Below are positions 1 through 12,434 of a DNA stretch of 64,000 bases, piece by piece. The stretch comes from Strigamia acuminata (Eukaryota; Arthropoda; Chilopoda; Geophilomorpha; Linotaeniidae), in contig OX442319.1 in NCBI GenBank assembly GCA_949358305.1, positions 1,612,001 through 1,676,000 on the forward strand. Reading direction: 5' to 3'. Each line of letters starts with the position of its first letter. Within the stretch, counting starts at the first letter, position 1. The position numbers were made by a program, and so were the translations under genes. The notes beneath the pieces were generated by a model, which was not told where the DNA came from, ran no database searches, and saw only the letters and a program-made list of their open reading frames with translations.

Positions 1-3000
1 GAAAGAACGGTCAATTGCCGCGTAGAGACGTCCAGCAACATGTTGTCGCTCAGTCGATTCGGCAACCAATCGAACGAAATTGTAGTCGAATGTCGAAGTG
101 CGAAATCGGCGTCGCTCGACGACCAGCCCGATCTGGAGAGCGAAATTGAAAGCGCGGTCGAATCGGCGCTGGCGTTCGTTTCGGACCACGTGTACAAACC
201 GGAAGAGATCTACGGAAGTCTAGACGAGGACCTAAACATTCCCGACCCCAACATCATCCCCAAGTTTTATCTGAACGAAATTCTGTACATTCTGTCGAGT
301 TTGGGCGCGTGGTGCGCGAATCGCGCCGCGCGCCGCTTTCTGCGCGAGCTGAAAAAACACAAGGACGACACGCCTTACGAGCGCCATTACCTGCTCATCT
401 CGATGGTGTACACCGTCATGGAGGTGGTGCAGGCGGCGTGCGAGCACCGCTTTCGTAACCTGACGGAAATGGAGAAAATTCGCAGATATTCGTCGCCCAA
501 AGTCCTTCGATTGCTCGACATTTTGGTGCAGTTTAAGCCGAATCATTTAAACGAAACCAGCGAGACGTCACTGCCCATTCATGATACAAAATGCAAGAAT
601 CGTTGTTGCAATTGCGAGAACGCCAAGAACGACAAGACGAGACCGATGGGTTTCCGGCGCGCGCGCTTCCAGAATTCGAACGCGGGCTCGGACGACCCGA
701 ACGCCTTGTGCGGCTTGGTTTTCGTCGACAAGCGCAACACGGCGTGCATCATGCACATGCTGCTCAAAGAGCTGAGTCGTCACGACGACGAGTATCGATT
801 TCTCGTGCCCAATTTTCTCGTCGGGTACAACAAGTTTCCGGCGAATCAGAAGCAGGCGCAGGTGAACGCGACGGGCGAGAATCGGGAAGTGATGGTCGAG
901 CACAGGAAGCAGGAGGAAGTTTTGAGGCGGTTCCGCTTGCACGAGTGCAATTTGCTAGTGTCGACGAGTGTGCTGCAGGAAGGCATCGATATTCCCAAGT
1001 GTAATTTAGTGGTTCGCTTCGATTTGCCGAGGGATTACAAGGCGTACGTCCAGTGCAAAGGCCGGGCGAGAGCATCCAAGTCGCATTTCGTGCTGCTCAC
1101 GGAGAGTCGTGAAACTAATAGTTTTGTCGATGATCTTGCGCGCTTTAAAACCATCGAAGAGGTCATTTTGTTTATTTATTTATTATTTTTCAATACTTTT
1201 TATTTTACCGGTAATTTTAATTTTAATTTGATTAATTGCAGGTGCTTTTGAGCCGGTGTCATGAAAGGGAGGTTCCGACGGACGAGGAGAGCGATCCTAA
1301 GATGTCGGACGAGGTGTTGCCGGCATATCAGCCGAATGATAAGGAAGGAGGAGCCAAAGTGTCCATGTCCACTGCCATTTCGTTAGTGAATAAATATTCG
1401 GCCAAGTTGCCGAGCGATACGTTCACGCGCTTGACGCCGCTCTGTAAGATGAGGAGGCTCGGTGAAAATACTTTTCAGGCGGTTCTTTTTTTGCCTATTA
1501 ACTCTCCTATTAAGAAGCCTGTTGTTGTAAGTTTAGATAATTATCACAAGGGATGGGTCTGCTGTACCGAGTGCCGCTCGACTCGCTCCATTGCTATACT
1601 TAGAAAAATGATTACATCTAAAAATTACATTTACACATAAGAATGCATATTTTTACTAAAAAAGTCGATTCTTATTTTTGTGCGTCAATTTATATGCTTA
1701 ATAAGTTCAGTTTTAGCCGTAAAAAGTTAATTTTTGAGATTGAAAACGTGCATTTATGCTACTGAAAAATACGTTTTTAAGTTTTACACCAATAAGTGAA
1801 AACTTTTCAAGAGTTAAATGCATATTGCAACCAGCTCTTGTTGCCATAATGTGGTGGAGCAGCTTTAAACGGCAGAATTTTGCTACTGAAGCGTGCGTCA
1901 GTGGCATGATACTAGCGGGCCTAACCCTGGAAAAGAGACATATTACAGATATTACACATTTTTGTACACATTACTAGGGTCCTGTAATGAAAAACGAAGC
2001 ACATGCAAAAATGGCAGCTGCCTTAGAGATGTGTAAAGTGCTTCACAAAGCCGGTTAGAAATTAATTGGAACACCTCCGATAAGATTTTCTACAATTTTA
2101 TTTAATTTCCTTAAATTTTGTAGGTGAACTTGACGACAATTTATTTCCCGTTGGAAAAGAATCCGTTCATTACGAAGAAGAACTGATGGAAAAGTGGGAC
2201 GAAGAAAGCGTTGCGGAAGGTGCCCCGAAACCCGGCACTACAAAACGACGGCAATATTACTACAAAAGCGTAAGTTGCCATTTTATGTAAATCCTAGCAT
2301 GACCGACCAGTTGGTAATGTTTTAATTTTTTAAAATAATAGACTGCCAAAGCTTTTGTCAATTGCCACCCCTCTCCAAATGGAACTAATTACGTATACGT
2401 CATTAACATGAAATTGACCTGTCCGATCCCGGAAGAGCAAAACACTCGCGGAAGGCGAATTTACGCTCCCGAAGAAACCGAGCGTTGTTTCGGAATCGTC
2501 ACGTCAAAACCCATTCCAAAAGTATAAAAGAATCGGAGTTATCTTATCTATCTCCGAAAGTTAATTAATTAATTAATTTTATTGCGTAGATTTGTGGATT
2601 TCCCGTTTTTACACGGTCCGGTGAAGTAACGGTGTTGTTGGAAGAAATCAACAGTCAACTTGTATTGACCAACGATCAGCTGTTGCGCCTTTCGTTTTTT
2701 CACAATTATACTTTTAGTAAAGTTCTTCGACTCGAGAAATACCCCATGAAATACGATCCTGCGACTGCCGAAAGCTCTTATTTCATCGTGCCTTTGAATA
2801 CGCGTAAATCTAAAATCTAAAATCTAAAATTAAATTAATTTAATTTAATTTAATTTAATTTAATTTAAATTTGTTTGCGTTTTAGTTGAAGAAAGTTTAA
2901 TTGTGGACTGGGATTTCGTCGATCTCATCTACGGCCAACAAAACGTGAAACCGAGACTCATTCCAGAGTGCGAACGAGAAGAATTCGAATTTGTGCTTCC

Positions 3001-6000
3001 CAACTACGAAGATTCGGTGGTAATGCCCTGGTACCGCAATCTGGACCAACCGCAATATTTCTACGTGGCCGAAATCTGCTACACGCTAAACCCTAAAAGT
3101 GATTTTCCCGACGACGAATTCGAAACGTTCGAAAACTACTATTTCAAGAAGTACAACATCCAAATCCAGCGCTTGGTCCAACCGCTGCTCGACGTGGACC
3201 ACACGTCGGCGCGACTCAATTTGCTCACGCCGCGATACGTGAACCGCAAGGGCGTCGCCTTACCCACGAGCAGCGAAGAAACGAAACGCGCCAAGCGGGA
3301 AAACCTCCAACAGAAGCAAATCCTAGTCCCAGAATTGTGCACGATCCATCCGTTTCCGGCCTCGTTGTGGCGCAAAGCCGTTTGCTTGCCCTGCGTGCTC
3401 TACCGGGCTAACTCGCTCCTGGTCGCCGAACAATTGCGGGTTCGCGTGGCCACGGAGGCCGGACTGGGAAAGAAAAATATTGAGCCCGACTACGATTGGC
3501 CGGTGCTGGACTTCGGCTGGAGCCTGGCCGATGTGCTTCGAGCTCACGCTGCCAACAAGGAAGCGGCCAACGCCAACGCCAACGCCAACGCCAATGCCAA
3601 CGCCAATAACAATAACAAAAGCGCAAAACCCCAAAGTACATCGATTTGGGAAAACGGGAAACCTGGCGCGAAGAAAACTCTGAAACAATGGGAGACGGGA
3701 GGCGGAAGTGCTTTCGATATCGGCACGTGGTCAAACGACATGATCGAAGAGAACGACGGCGGTGATGGAACCCGGAACAAAGTCGGAGCGTTCGAAGGCG
3801 ATTTTTTCGACCTGGACAATTTGCCGGCCAATTTGATGATGCTCAACACGGACGGGTGCGACGAAGAGTTGGAGGAGATCGAGAAGAGGAAGACGAAGAA
3901 TTGCGACGACGACAAACCAACCATTCGGATCGGGAGTCCGAGCAACTTCGAGGACGACGACGGTTGGGAGTTCGATAACGGGGAGGAAGTGGACGTGATG
4001 AATATTCCGGGCTTTTCTTTCATTTCCGTGTCCGGCGGCGCGTTCAACTTGGAGGACTTGAGCCGCGACTTGGAGGCGTACGAAGAGGAGGAGGAGAGCA
4101 CCATGCGCACCGAGACGTTCGAGGACGACGACGAGAAGGGCGATTACCCGGCGGTCAGCTACTGGGGCGAGACAAACGAGGACGGCGCGGTGAAGAACGC
4201 GGCCGCGCAGCCCGTGAATGCGGAACGAACGTTGATGGAGGAAGTCGAGGACGATTTCGTGTTGGAATGGGACGACCGCGCCAAGAACGACGAGGAGCGC
4301 TGCACGGACGACGAGTCGGCCAAGGAATATTTCAGGGTCAAGATGGAGGAGCAGAAGAAGACGCTGAACGTGATCGGCGAAGACGAGAAAATCGTGCTAA
4401 ACAAAGACGCGGGCGTGCGATCGCGCGTGCGCAAAATGTCTAAATTGCACCTGGACAAACCCGATGCGCTCAAGACTGGCTACAGGGACGAGCAAACGGT
4501 TGCACGATCGGTCCGACCCGGGTCCCCGGTTCTAGACCAGCTGCTGCTGCACCTGGACTCGCTGAACGACGGCACGAACGAAGCGTGTGATAATTGTGCG
4601 ACGACGAGGGACAAAACGACGAACGGAAGCGAAGAAGCGTTCAGCTTCGACAAACAGGTGTCGCTGAACTGCCACCCGGGACCTAGTCCGAGCGTGATAT
4701 TGCAGGGGCTGACCATGTCGAACGCCAACGACGGAATTAACTTGGAGCGGCTGGAGACGATCGGAGACTCGTTCCTCAAGCACGCCATCACCGCCTACCT
4801 GTACTGCACCTACCCCAACATACACGAGGGTAAACTGTCCTACCTGAGGAGCAAGCAAGTGAGTAATTTGAATTTGTACCGGCTGGGCAAGAAGAAGGGC
4901 CTCGGCGAGTGCATGATCGCCACCAAGTTCGAACCGAACGACAACTGGCTGCCGCCCGGTTATTTCGTGCCGAAGGAGCTGGAGCAGGCGCTCATCGATT
5001 CCGGCATTCCGGCGGGACACTGGAACATCGCGCACTTGCCGGATTTGAAGGACTGGAAGGATTTGGATGCGGAGCAGATCCGAAAAGCGCTCGTTAAGGA
5101 CGACGCGGAGGGCGACGAAGTTTGCGAGCTGACTTCGACGCCGAGCGAATGTAATAGCAGCGTTGTTGCGGTGGCCGAGGAGGAGAACGGAAAGGAGAAC
5201 GGGGAGAACGAGGGATTGATGTGTTTTATTCCGTACAATTTGATGACTCAGCACAGCATTCCGGATAAAAGCATCGCGGATTGCGTGGAGGCGTTGATCG
5301 GCGCCTATTTGACTTCGTGCGGGCCTCGTGGAGCGCTGCTCTTCATGTCGTGGCTCGGGATCAAGGTGTTGCCGCAGGTGTGCACGAACGAACCCATTCC
5401 GGAGTTTGGCTTCTTGAAAGCTCCACCGTCGCCGCTGTTGCGCATCATGCCCAACGCCGAGTTGGAGTTGGATATTCTGCTCGATGGCTACGACAGGTTC
5501 GAGGAGAAAATTGGATATCGGTTTCGGGATCGGTCCTATTTGCTGCAATCTTTTACGCATGCGTCCTACCATTACAACAGACTCACGGATTGCTATCAGA
5601 GGTTGGAGTTTCTTGGCGATGCAGTTTTAGGTCGGTTTGGCTAAATGTGAGCGCGAACGAAATGTATACTAAAATTTATTGTCTACTTTATCTTTGTGTA
5701 GATTATCTTATAACTAGACGTTTGTACGAGGATCCGCGGCAGCACTCACCCGGAGCGCTGACCGATCTGCGATCAGCGCTCGTCAACAATACCATTTTTG
5801 CTACTTTGGCAGTCAAACACGACTTTCATAAATATTTTAAGGCCATTTGTCCCGGTTTGTTTGTAGTCATCGATAAATTTGTGCAAATGCAGAAGGAGAA
5901 CAATCACAAATTGAACGAAGAGGTAAATTAGTTTGATTGTGATTGAGTTTAAATTTACCATAATTCTTTATTTAATTTGCTTTACCTAGTATTATTTCAT

Positions 6001-6746
6001 TGAAGAAGATGAATGCGAAGAAGCGGAGGACATTGAAGTACCCAAGGCGTTGGGTGATGTTTTTGAATCGGTTGCAGGGGCAATATATTTAGATAGTAAC
6101 ATGTCTTTGGATACTGTGTGGAGAGTATATTACAACATGATGAAAAGTGAAATAGGTATTCACATATACGTCGATGAAATTGAGAAATTTTAAAACGGTG
6201 AATTTTGCAGAACAATTTATGACGAATGTACCGAAGTCGCCGATTCGCGAATTGTTGGAAATGGAACCGGAAACGGCCAAGTTTGGGTGAGTAAATATTT
6301 TAGATAAACAAATTTAGACCAGCAAACCAAGTCTTATCGGATGGTTAATTTTTAAAACCAAATCTGCAAATTCCATTCTTTTATTTTAAAGCCGTTTTGT
6401 ATAATTTTTTTTTAAAAAATGATGCGTAATTTGTTCTATTAATTAATAATCTAGCATGTAAATTGTTATGTCCAGAATGGACGTCAAAATCGGTTTTGGA
6501 GGAGATAGGAGTCACACACACACACTCTCTCTCCTCACATATAGATAATTTTTTTCTGATGCAAATTTTTTTTTCTGCTTTTCCAGAATTCCCGAAAAGA
6601 CGCTAGATGGAAAAGTGCGCGTGACGGTTGAGATTTTCGGTAAAGGGAAATTCAGAGGGCTCGGAAGGAATTACCGGATAGCAAAATGCACTGCAGCTAA
6701 GCACGCATTAAAAGCGCTCAAAAAGATGCAAGGATTTCACAGCTAG
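1..6746 (+). CDS. Dicer1: Dicer endoribonuclease, 5'-truncated by the window edge
   Basis: RNase III enzyme that cuts pre-miRNA or long dsRNA into small RNAs in the cytoplasm. Exons by splice sites and phase: 1-1161, 1242-1526, 1978-2053, 2124-2269, 2342-2521, 2590-2803, 2886-5630, 5702-5922, 5990-6155, 6211-6286, 6587-6746 (1809 residues visible, frame open at base 1). Domains in fragment numbering: helicase C at about 237-367 ([26 protein letters not shown]), Dicer dimerisation/DUF283 at about 430-525, PAZ at about 732-872 ([16 protein letters not shown]), RNase IIIa at about 1305-1490 ([31 protein letters not shown]), RNase IIIb at about 1554-1720 ([29 protein letters not shown]), dsRBD at about 1760-1806. 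The acidic residues of both catalytic centres are present. Colinearity with animal Dicer-1 is clear; the DExD/H half is missing only because it lies outside the window. Dicer-1 rather than Dicer-2 is inferred from similarity. Confidence 0.97.
2824..2868 (+). repeat. (TTTAA)n microsatellite in a Dicer intron
   Basis: A pentanucleotide taatt/aattt repeat fills most of the short intron between the exons ending at 2803 and starting at 2886. The splice sites on both sides look normal. Confidence 0.8.
3562..3620 (+). repeat. Asn-Ala hexanucleotide repeat inside Dicer
   Basis: Tandem copies of a six-base unit (gccaac and variants) encode alternating Asn-Ala residues followed by a short Asn run, about 40 residues after the PAZ domain. 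It sits in the linker before RNase IIIa, a region that is variable between animal Dicers. The reading frame stays open, so this is a coding microsatellite that may vary in length between individuals. Confidence 0.9.
3715..4440 (+). other. Acidic low-complexity linker between PAZ and RNase IIIa of Dicer
   Basis: About 240 residues very rich in Asp and Glu (runs such as EEEEE and EDDDE) separate the PAZ side from RNase IIIa, in one unbroken exon. Animal Dicers carry a poorly conserved insert here. The strong acidity is a property of this protein; I know of no domain in it. Confidence 0.8.
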
Positions 6747-6770
6747 TCAAAACAATTTCAGCCGTTTATG

Positions 6771-6771
<1 letters not shown>

Positions 6772-6806
<35 letters not shown>
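6772..6806 (+). repeat. (TTA)n microsatellite after the Dicer stop codon
   Basis: About eleven TTA units start 26 bases after the Dicer stop codon, so they probably lie in its 3' UTR. Confidence 0.9.
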
Positions 6807-6898
6807 GTTATTCTTAATTATTAATTTTGAAGCTAAAACTGTGGTATAATTTAAAAGGTTTCGGTTTTTCATCACAAATGTTCGTCCATCTTTATAAC

Positions 6899-7190
6899 CA
6901 GTGGCGTTGTGTGGGAGTGCAAAATAGCGCGCTCTTCCCCTCACTTGTAACTCCAGTGCAATTTTGAGGCTCCTGAGGAAAATTTACAGTCTGAAGGGGC
7001 CCTTCTCGCTGCCTTTTTCTGGGCCCTTCTTAAAAAAAATTGTTTTTATTTTATTTTTTGTAATTTGGGGGGCCCTGAAAATCGGAGACCCTTGGTGCAC
7101 GCATTTTGTGCAAAGTGGAAGGGATTATTAACCGGGTTGGGCACAATACCTGTCTTGCCCCAGGTGCTGGCAACTCACGCTACACTGCTG
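6899..7190. mobile_element. hAT-type MITE with 8-bp target duplication
   Basis: The element is 292 bp. It starts CAGTGGCGTTGTGTG and its other end, read inward, starts CAGCAGTGTAGCGTG, which are imperfect inverted repeats of the hAT kind. It is bounded by a perfect 8-bp target duplication TTTATAAC (6891-6898 and 7191-7198), the hallmark size for hAT transposition. It contains no long ORF. It lies about 150 bp after the Dicer stop codon, so it may be part of the Dicer 3' UTR. Confidence 0.82.
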
Positions 7191-7959
7191 TTTATAACCC
7201 TTTTCATTTTATGCATTTTATTAAAGAAACTACCGGTATATGATTTTGTTTTGTTTTATGTATTTTCTCCGACAAAGTATTAGTGGGAATTAATGAATAG
7301 AGCTGAAATTCGCGTCGAGTTTTGTGTATTGTACCTAATGCTTGCATTTAGTTGAAACATGTGTAATGGATTGATCACTGCCTACCTCAGCAGATGTTTT
7401 GATGTAAAACAAAATTCCGGAATGGCCGTCTTTTGAAGGCGAATATCTGGTTTTGATAATAACCCCCATTTTAGGTTGTATAAGGCACAACCAGAAATGA
7501 GTTTCTTGTGATTGACGTTTTACTTTACAACTGCCTAAACGATGATTGTAACTGAATAAATTGACACATTTGACAATATTCTCAGTTCCGTTTGTTTATT
7601 TCAAATTTTATCTGTCTAAGCTTATACATCGCTCTTTGTGTGTACATATACTGGCATTCAACAAATTCCTCAAACACATTCAAACACCAACACACCATCG
7701 ACACGTATCAACGCCTCAACGATCAATCAGCAGTAATGATACACGGAATGACCGAGGTAGATGCAAGTCGAGCTGAATTGTTTGAAACTGAATAATCAAC
7801 TACAAGAGTGGAGAATCCACTTTGTAAACGAATTGAACCAAGTATTTCACTAACCCGACTGATTCTGAAGTAGAAATAATATTCGCCATTTTGCACGGAC
7901 TCTTTGAATTGGGTTAAATCACTATTTATTTGGGTTAAATCTGAAAGGCCAGTGGTTAT

Positions 7960-8210
7960 GAATATACTTCATTTTAGCGATTTTGTTTTAGCGAGCGCAC
8001 TTTTGCGATTACCCATCTTAGCGACAAACATCGCTGAAATGGAGCGATCGCTGAAGTGATAACACTGATAACCGCTGAAGTGGCGGACAAAATTATAATA
8101 AAAATAATATACCGGAAAGAATTTTAATGGAAAACTGCCACTTATTTGAATTCTCGCTAAAATGACAGTCGCTAAAGTGGTTTTATCCCATGGTTATATA
8201 CTACTCTTTC
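7960..8210. repeat. Foldback cluster of a short CGCTRAARTG motif
   Basis: About eight copies of a 10-base motif (cgctgaaatg, cgctgaagtg, cgctaaaatg, cgctaaagtg and their complements) lie within 250 bp. The left copies are mostly in reverse orientation (cattttagcg) and the right copies forward, giving an inverted arrangement like the subterminal repeats of a DNA transposon. I could not define exact ends or a target duplication. Confidence 0.5.
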
Positions 8211-8217
8211 GATTAAT

Positions 8218-8235
8218 CCCCCCCCCCCCCCCCCC
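8218..8235 (+). repeat. Poly-C run
   Basis: Eighteen consecutive cytosines, directly after the foldback cluster. Such runs often differ in length between alleles and between assemblies. Confidence 0.9.
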
Positions 8236-8911
8236 TAGACAACTAACAAGCCAGAATAGAAGTCTAAGTTGTAATTAGTTGGATTTTTCCAAGTCTATCA
8301 CAATATCGCATTTCCCCGTGTCCGCCTTTTTTACTTAATTGCTTTTATATATTAAATATAAACCAATTTGTGATTATATCCTTAAATCCTTAAATTTTCA
8401 GGTATCAAGGTAAACCACGATTTAATTATCATTAAAGTCGGATCCCGACATAGTATGGGCCCTTCCTTACATCGGGCGTGAATCGCTGGTTTTTGCAGAA
8501 GGGCCCCATGTGGGTGCAGAAATTTTTTCAAAGAGTGCTCTAAAAGTGATGAGAGAATGACCTCATAGATCCATAAATCTGCCTTTGCCTTGGATACAGA
8601 ATGTAGGGTTTTCTCCACACAAACTTGTAAGCAAAAAAAGGACAAGGTCTGTGCAGAAATTTGAGTGGCCCTAAATTCACTGGGCACTAAGCTGCAGCTT
8701 CTTTAGCCCGGAGGTTAAATTCGGCCCTAACACTGTGCAGAGGTTTTTCTAGTGAAGAAGTACAGGATTTGAGTTTTATCGGTACTTCATGTTGAGTTTG
8801 AATCAAATAAACTTGTATAGTGTTTTAAAATTCTTTTAAAACATTGAAAATACATGAACACGCTAAATTTTCGTATTAATTTTATCACACTTGGTTTATC
8901 CAACAACAGGA

Positions 8912-8934
8912 TATCTATCTATCTATCTATCTAT
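8912..8934 (+). repeat. (TATC)n microsatellite
   Basis: Nearly six perfect tetranucleotide units in non-coding sequence. Confidence 0.9.
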
Positions 8935-9729
8935 CCATTTTAATGCTCCTTTGAGGCAATCCATTATTTTTAAAAGGTTCATCATTTCATTTGAACTGTA
9001 CAAAAAAACTCTTGACCCAGTTGTATCATGTATGTGAACTTTTTCTACACAACTACTTTCAAGATGTCACTTTCAATTTGCAATGGATAAAAAATGGCCA
9101 ACAAATCAACGGGGAAATTGCCCATCTCATGGGGCTCCCGAACCTCCCTACCCCCTCGTTCTCCTCATGGGGTTCAACACAGCTGTTTAAAGAGGGGAGA
9201 AACATGTCAAGTTTTGCACATTTTCTATTTTCAGTGCAATTTACTAAAGCTGTTGTCAATAAATTTTTCGACTTGTTCTCTCACAAATATGAAAATATTT
9301 TATTTCGTTATTCGTTTCGAGAAAATACTGTATCCACCAAATTTATCATTACGCATGATTTGTCACGTGCGCTATTTAAATTAATTAAACTCTTCGATTT
9401 GGCTCGAATCAATGAATCATTGTCAACAATAATAACTTTTGACTTTTAACACCTCAAACAACACCTACCTACCTTCCCCCTCTTGTCACTTTTCCCTCTT
9501 TTCCCTTATCTCATCTCAAGCTGAAGTGACAAGAGGCCAAGTTGAGGTTTTTAAGATGATGATATTCACACTTGATAAGGGTTAACAACACCCTCGCGTA
9601 TTCTTTGATGAGCCATCTCCCGTATCACTTAATGCAACTGCACAAATATTAAATTAATTTACAAAATGACTGTAATCATTTGTTTGATAATAGTGTTTTC
9701 ACATCCATGATTCATGTAATTCATCGCTG

Positions 9730-9930
9730 TTCTTGATCCCTCGTGGCACTCATGGACCAGTCTGGATTCCCATGATGCTTTGGCTGGCGTGCTCTCTTCT
9801 CAGCACACACATACTCATAGCGCTCACACATTTGGGAGCAGAGGCCAGAGGGGTGCAGAGGGGTGGCAGCGGGAAACAAAGGATTTGGTTCGAGGTTTCA
9901 AGGGTACAATCTTCATCAACACGTTATTGT
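9730..9930 (+). promoter_or_regulatory. Likely 5' non-coding exon or promoter region of the four-jointed gene
   Basis: This block is clearly more GC-rich than the surrounding AT-rich DNA and ends with a donor-like sequence, gtgagt, at about 9929. The four-jointed coding exon is preceded by an acceptor-like tttttag ending at about 10554, so an intron of about 620 bp between a 5' UTR exon and the coding exon is plausible. This is inference from composition and splice signals only. Confidence 0.35.
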
Positions 9931-10627
9931 GTGAGTAGAATTTTATTGCTTTTTTCAAAAATCAAAATCTCAGTTTTATTTTTAGAAATGTCAATTATTT
10001 TGCTCTTAAACATCATAATCGAGGCAATGTAGGATTTTATTCATTTGTTTTTAACGGATTATTTGAGATTAAATTAGATTTTAAAATCAACAGTCGCATA
10101 TTCGGATTTACATTTTTAACTGGCAAATTTTAACCGTGAGCTTGAATTTATGCGTTCATTTTATTTTATTTTTTAAATTTATTTTTAATTGTTTGACCAT
10201 CGTTTAATAGAAAGGCTTCCAGTTATAATTAATTTTTTGTTGTTTCAACTCACTGATGTCATTAAAATCACTTTATTATCATCATCACAAAGAAAGTGCG
10301 CATCGAGATACATGTTTTTAAACTTCTACTCATAGAAATAACAGCACTGGTATATTTTAGAGAAACTGCTTTTGTGTATTCAGCATTCTCTCAGTAAAAT
10401 TGCGAGCAATGCTGTAGTATGCTTGCTTTTCTTACGATTCCAGCACTGGTTGCACGAGATGACAAGAATTTGTGACATTTGTTGACAGATTGTTTATTTA
10501 CATGGTGCGGGCCACATGTTTACTCCAACCACTAACACGTATTTTTATTTTTAGGTACCAATTTAAAAAGCAATAAAATCCGAATGATGCATGGAAGAAG
10601 CAAAGTAAGAAGGATAAATTTTAACTC

Positions 10628-12434
10628 ATGTGGCCCGTCAAAGTTGTTCGTCGGCGACACATCTTGCTGTCCACTTTGATCATCATTGGAATCTTGTTGC
10701 TGGAGTTCTCCGTGTCAGTCATAGACGAAAACTCCATCGACTTTTTATCAAACTTTTTGCCCCGTTTACAAATCGAAGATAATCAATACTCGGAAGACGA
10801 CATCATCGACGAATCCGAAGATGACTACGAATACGAATACGACAACCCAAACGCGGATTTTAAAGACGGAGACTTTGACAGCATCCGCAAGAACAATTCG
10901 TTGCCGAGAGAATACAAGGGGTCTGAATTACGCAGACTCCAAAGTCAAATACAAATAAACGCCAAGAAACTCAACGACTTCAACGATCAAATTCCGTCCC
11001 CATGGCCGGTATCTAAAAACGGCATTTATTGGTCAGCTCAGCTGGACAAATCCCTGCCCGAAGGAATATCTGACGAGGATTTACATAATGTACTGCGGAG
11101 AATTAGAAGCGCACAAATTGCTTCGGTGGAACCTCCTTCGTGGAATAAATGCGGAAGACCGAAGAACCAATATCTCACTTTAGCCGACGGATCTCACTTG
11201 TGCGCCCGATACCGACATCCGCACGATTATTTGATCCAAGGTGAAGTGATGTCTTTTTATGTTGGAAGGTTGCTCGGCATTCGTAATATCCCCACGGTTG
11301 TTTTATCAAGAGTCAACGTGTCTTCGCCGCAGTGGAGGAACGGGAAGATTAGGCGGAACATCACGGCGGCCGGTTGGACAGAAAATAAAACTGTAGCGTT
11401 GATTCAGTGGATAGACAATTTGGATAGAGATTGGATGCCCGCAATTGTTTTGAAAGCATTGACTAGAAATGGCAATATTTCAGCGTTGTCCGATGAGTTG
11501 ACGAGTTTGTCACGGAAAGAATTGATACGACTGATGCAGTGGAGTGATTTGGTCGTGTTTGATTACATTACTGGAAATTATGATAGGTAAGTACCCACTC
11601 ACCATTCAGAGCTGCGGAGCTACATTCACAGATAAATTTATCGCTCAATTTTGTATCGCTGATACTGTGTTGGTGTGTTGATGTGTAGCAACGATCACCA
11701 GAAAATTTTGCATTTCTGGTTTTATCTTTACTAGTTGTGTACTACACAGTGCAGTGCCATCTGTTGGTGATTGTGTTTACTATTCGCGTATTTGGACATT
11801 TGGTCACTGGGTCGGCTTACCTGGTGATGGTGATATTATTAGTCCAACGCTTGCATAATGACCTTGCACATGTGGTTTGTTCTTAAGCAACAACCACGCC
11901 TTTTAGATAAGAGAAATTTTGAAATAGTTACGTCACTTGAAGAAAAAGATAAATTTAATTTATATGTTTGATATTTTATTTAATTTAGTTTTTTGTTTCA
12001 GAGTTGCGAGCATGCAAGATGCGAATGAAAAGGAAGGAAAGCCAGAAGTCATGATGGAAACAATTCACAATTTAGTGAAAAGCCGGGAAGATGGCGGAAT
12101 CTGGCTGATAGACAACGAAAGCGGACTCATCGATGCTTATTTCCTACTCTACGTTCAACTTCCACCCACGCAAGGATCTCGATTCTCATTCTTCCACAAA
12201 GCAATGTTATCCACTTTTTGCCTTTTTCGCCAATCAACTTATGAAAGGATACATTATTTGCATAATCATAAAAACCCTAGTGAGAAATTGCACAAAGTCA
12301 TTCTGGAAAATGAACCGGAATTCATGAATTTACCCCAATATTTAACGCCGGAATTCTCAATGCGTTTTCATGAACGCATCAGCCAAGTTTATTATCACAT
12401 GAGGAAATGTGCCAAGGAAATAATGAATAAATAA
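10628..12434 (+). CDS. fj: Four-jointed / FJX1-like Golgi protein kinase
   Basis: Type II Golgi kinase of the Fam20/four-jointed family; the fly protein phosphorylates cadherin domains of Fat and Dachsous in planar polarity and growth control. Two exons, 10628-11586 and 12002-12434, joined in phase by AG|GTAAGT and TTTCAG|A, give 463 residues. Visible: an N-terminal signal anchor (about residues 11-32), a strongly acidic and Tyr-rich stalk (about 55-80), then the family core with GIYWS, GEVMSFYVGRLLGIRNIP, WSDLVVFDYITGNYDR and the DNE motif in WLIDNESGL, and a Cys near the C-terminus. The first ATG of the frame is used because the anchor follows it at once. Upstream ATGs at about 10583 lie in other frames and could be short uORFs. 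Poly(A) signals AATAAA lie at 12635 and 12648. Confidence 0.93.

Larger units (their letters stand above)
7199..10554. other. Intergenic region between Dicer and four-jointed
   Basis: No gene recognised. It holds the foldback cluster near 7960-8210, an 18-base C run (8218-8235), a TATC microsatellite (8912-8934) and a more GC-rich block at 9730-9930 that ends in a splice donor-like gtgagt. The 152-residue frame at 8991-9449 has no recognisable domain and is probably chance. Confidence 0.6.

Noticed and set aside
4532-5572. 346-residue frame on the minus strand
   Set aside because: It is antisense to the Dicer exon encoding RNase IIIa and IIIb; its openness follows from the codon composition of the real gene.
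8991-9449. 152-residue plus-strand frame
   Set aside because: No domain, Phe/Leu/Asn-rich, no splice context; likely chance in AT-rich DNA.
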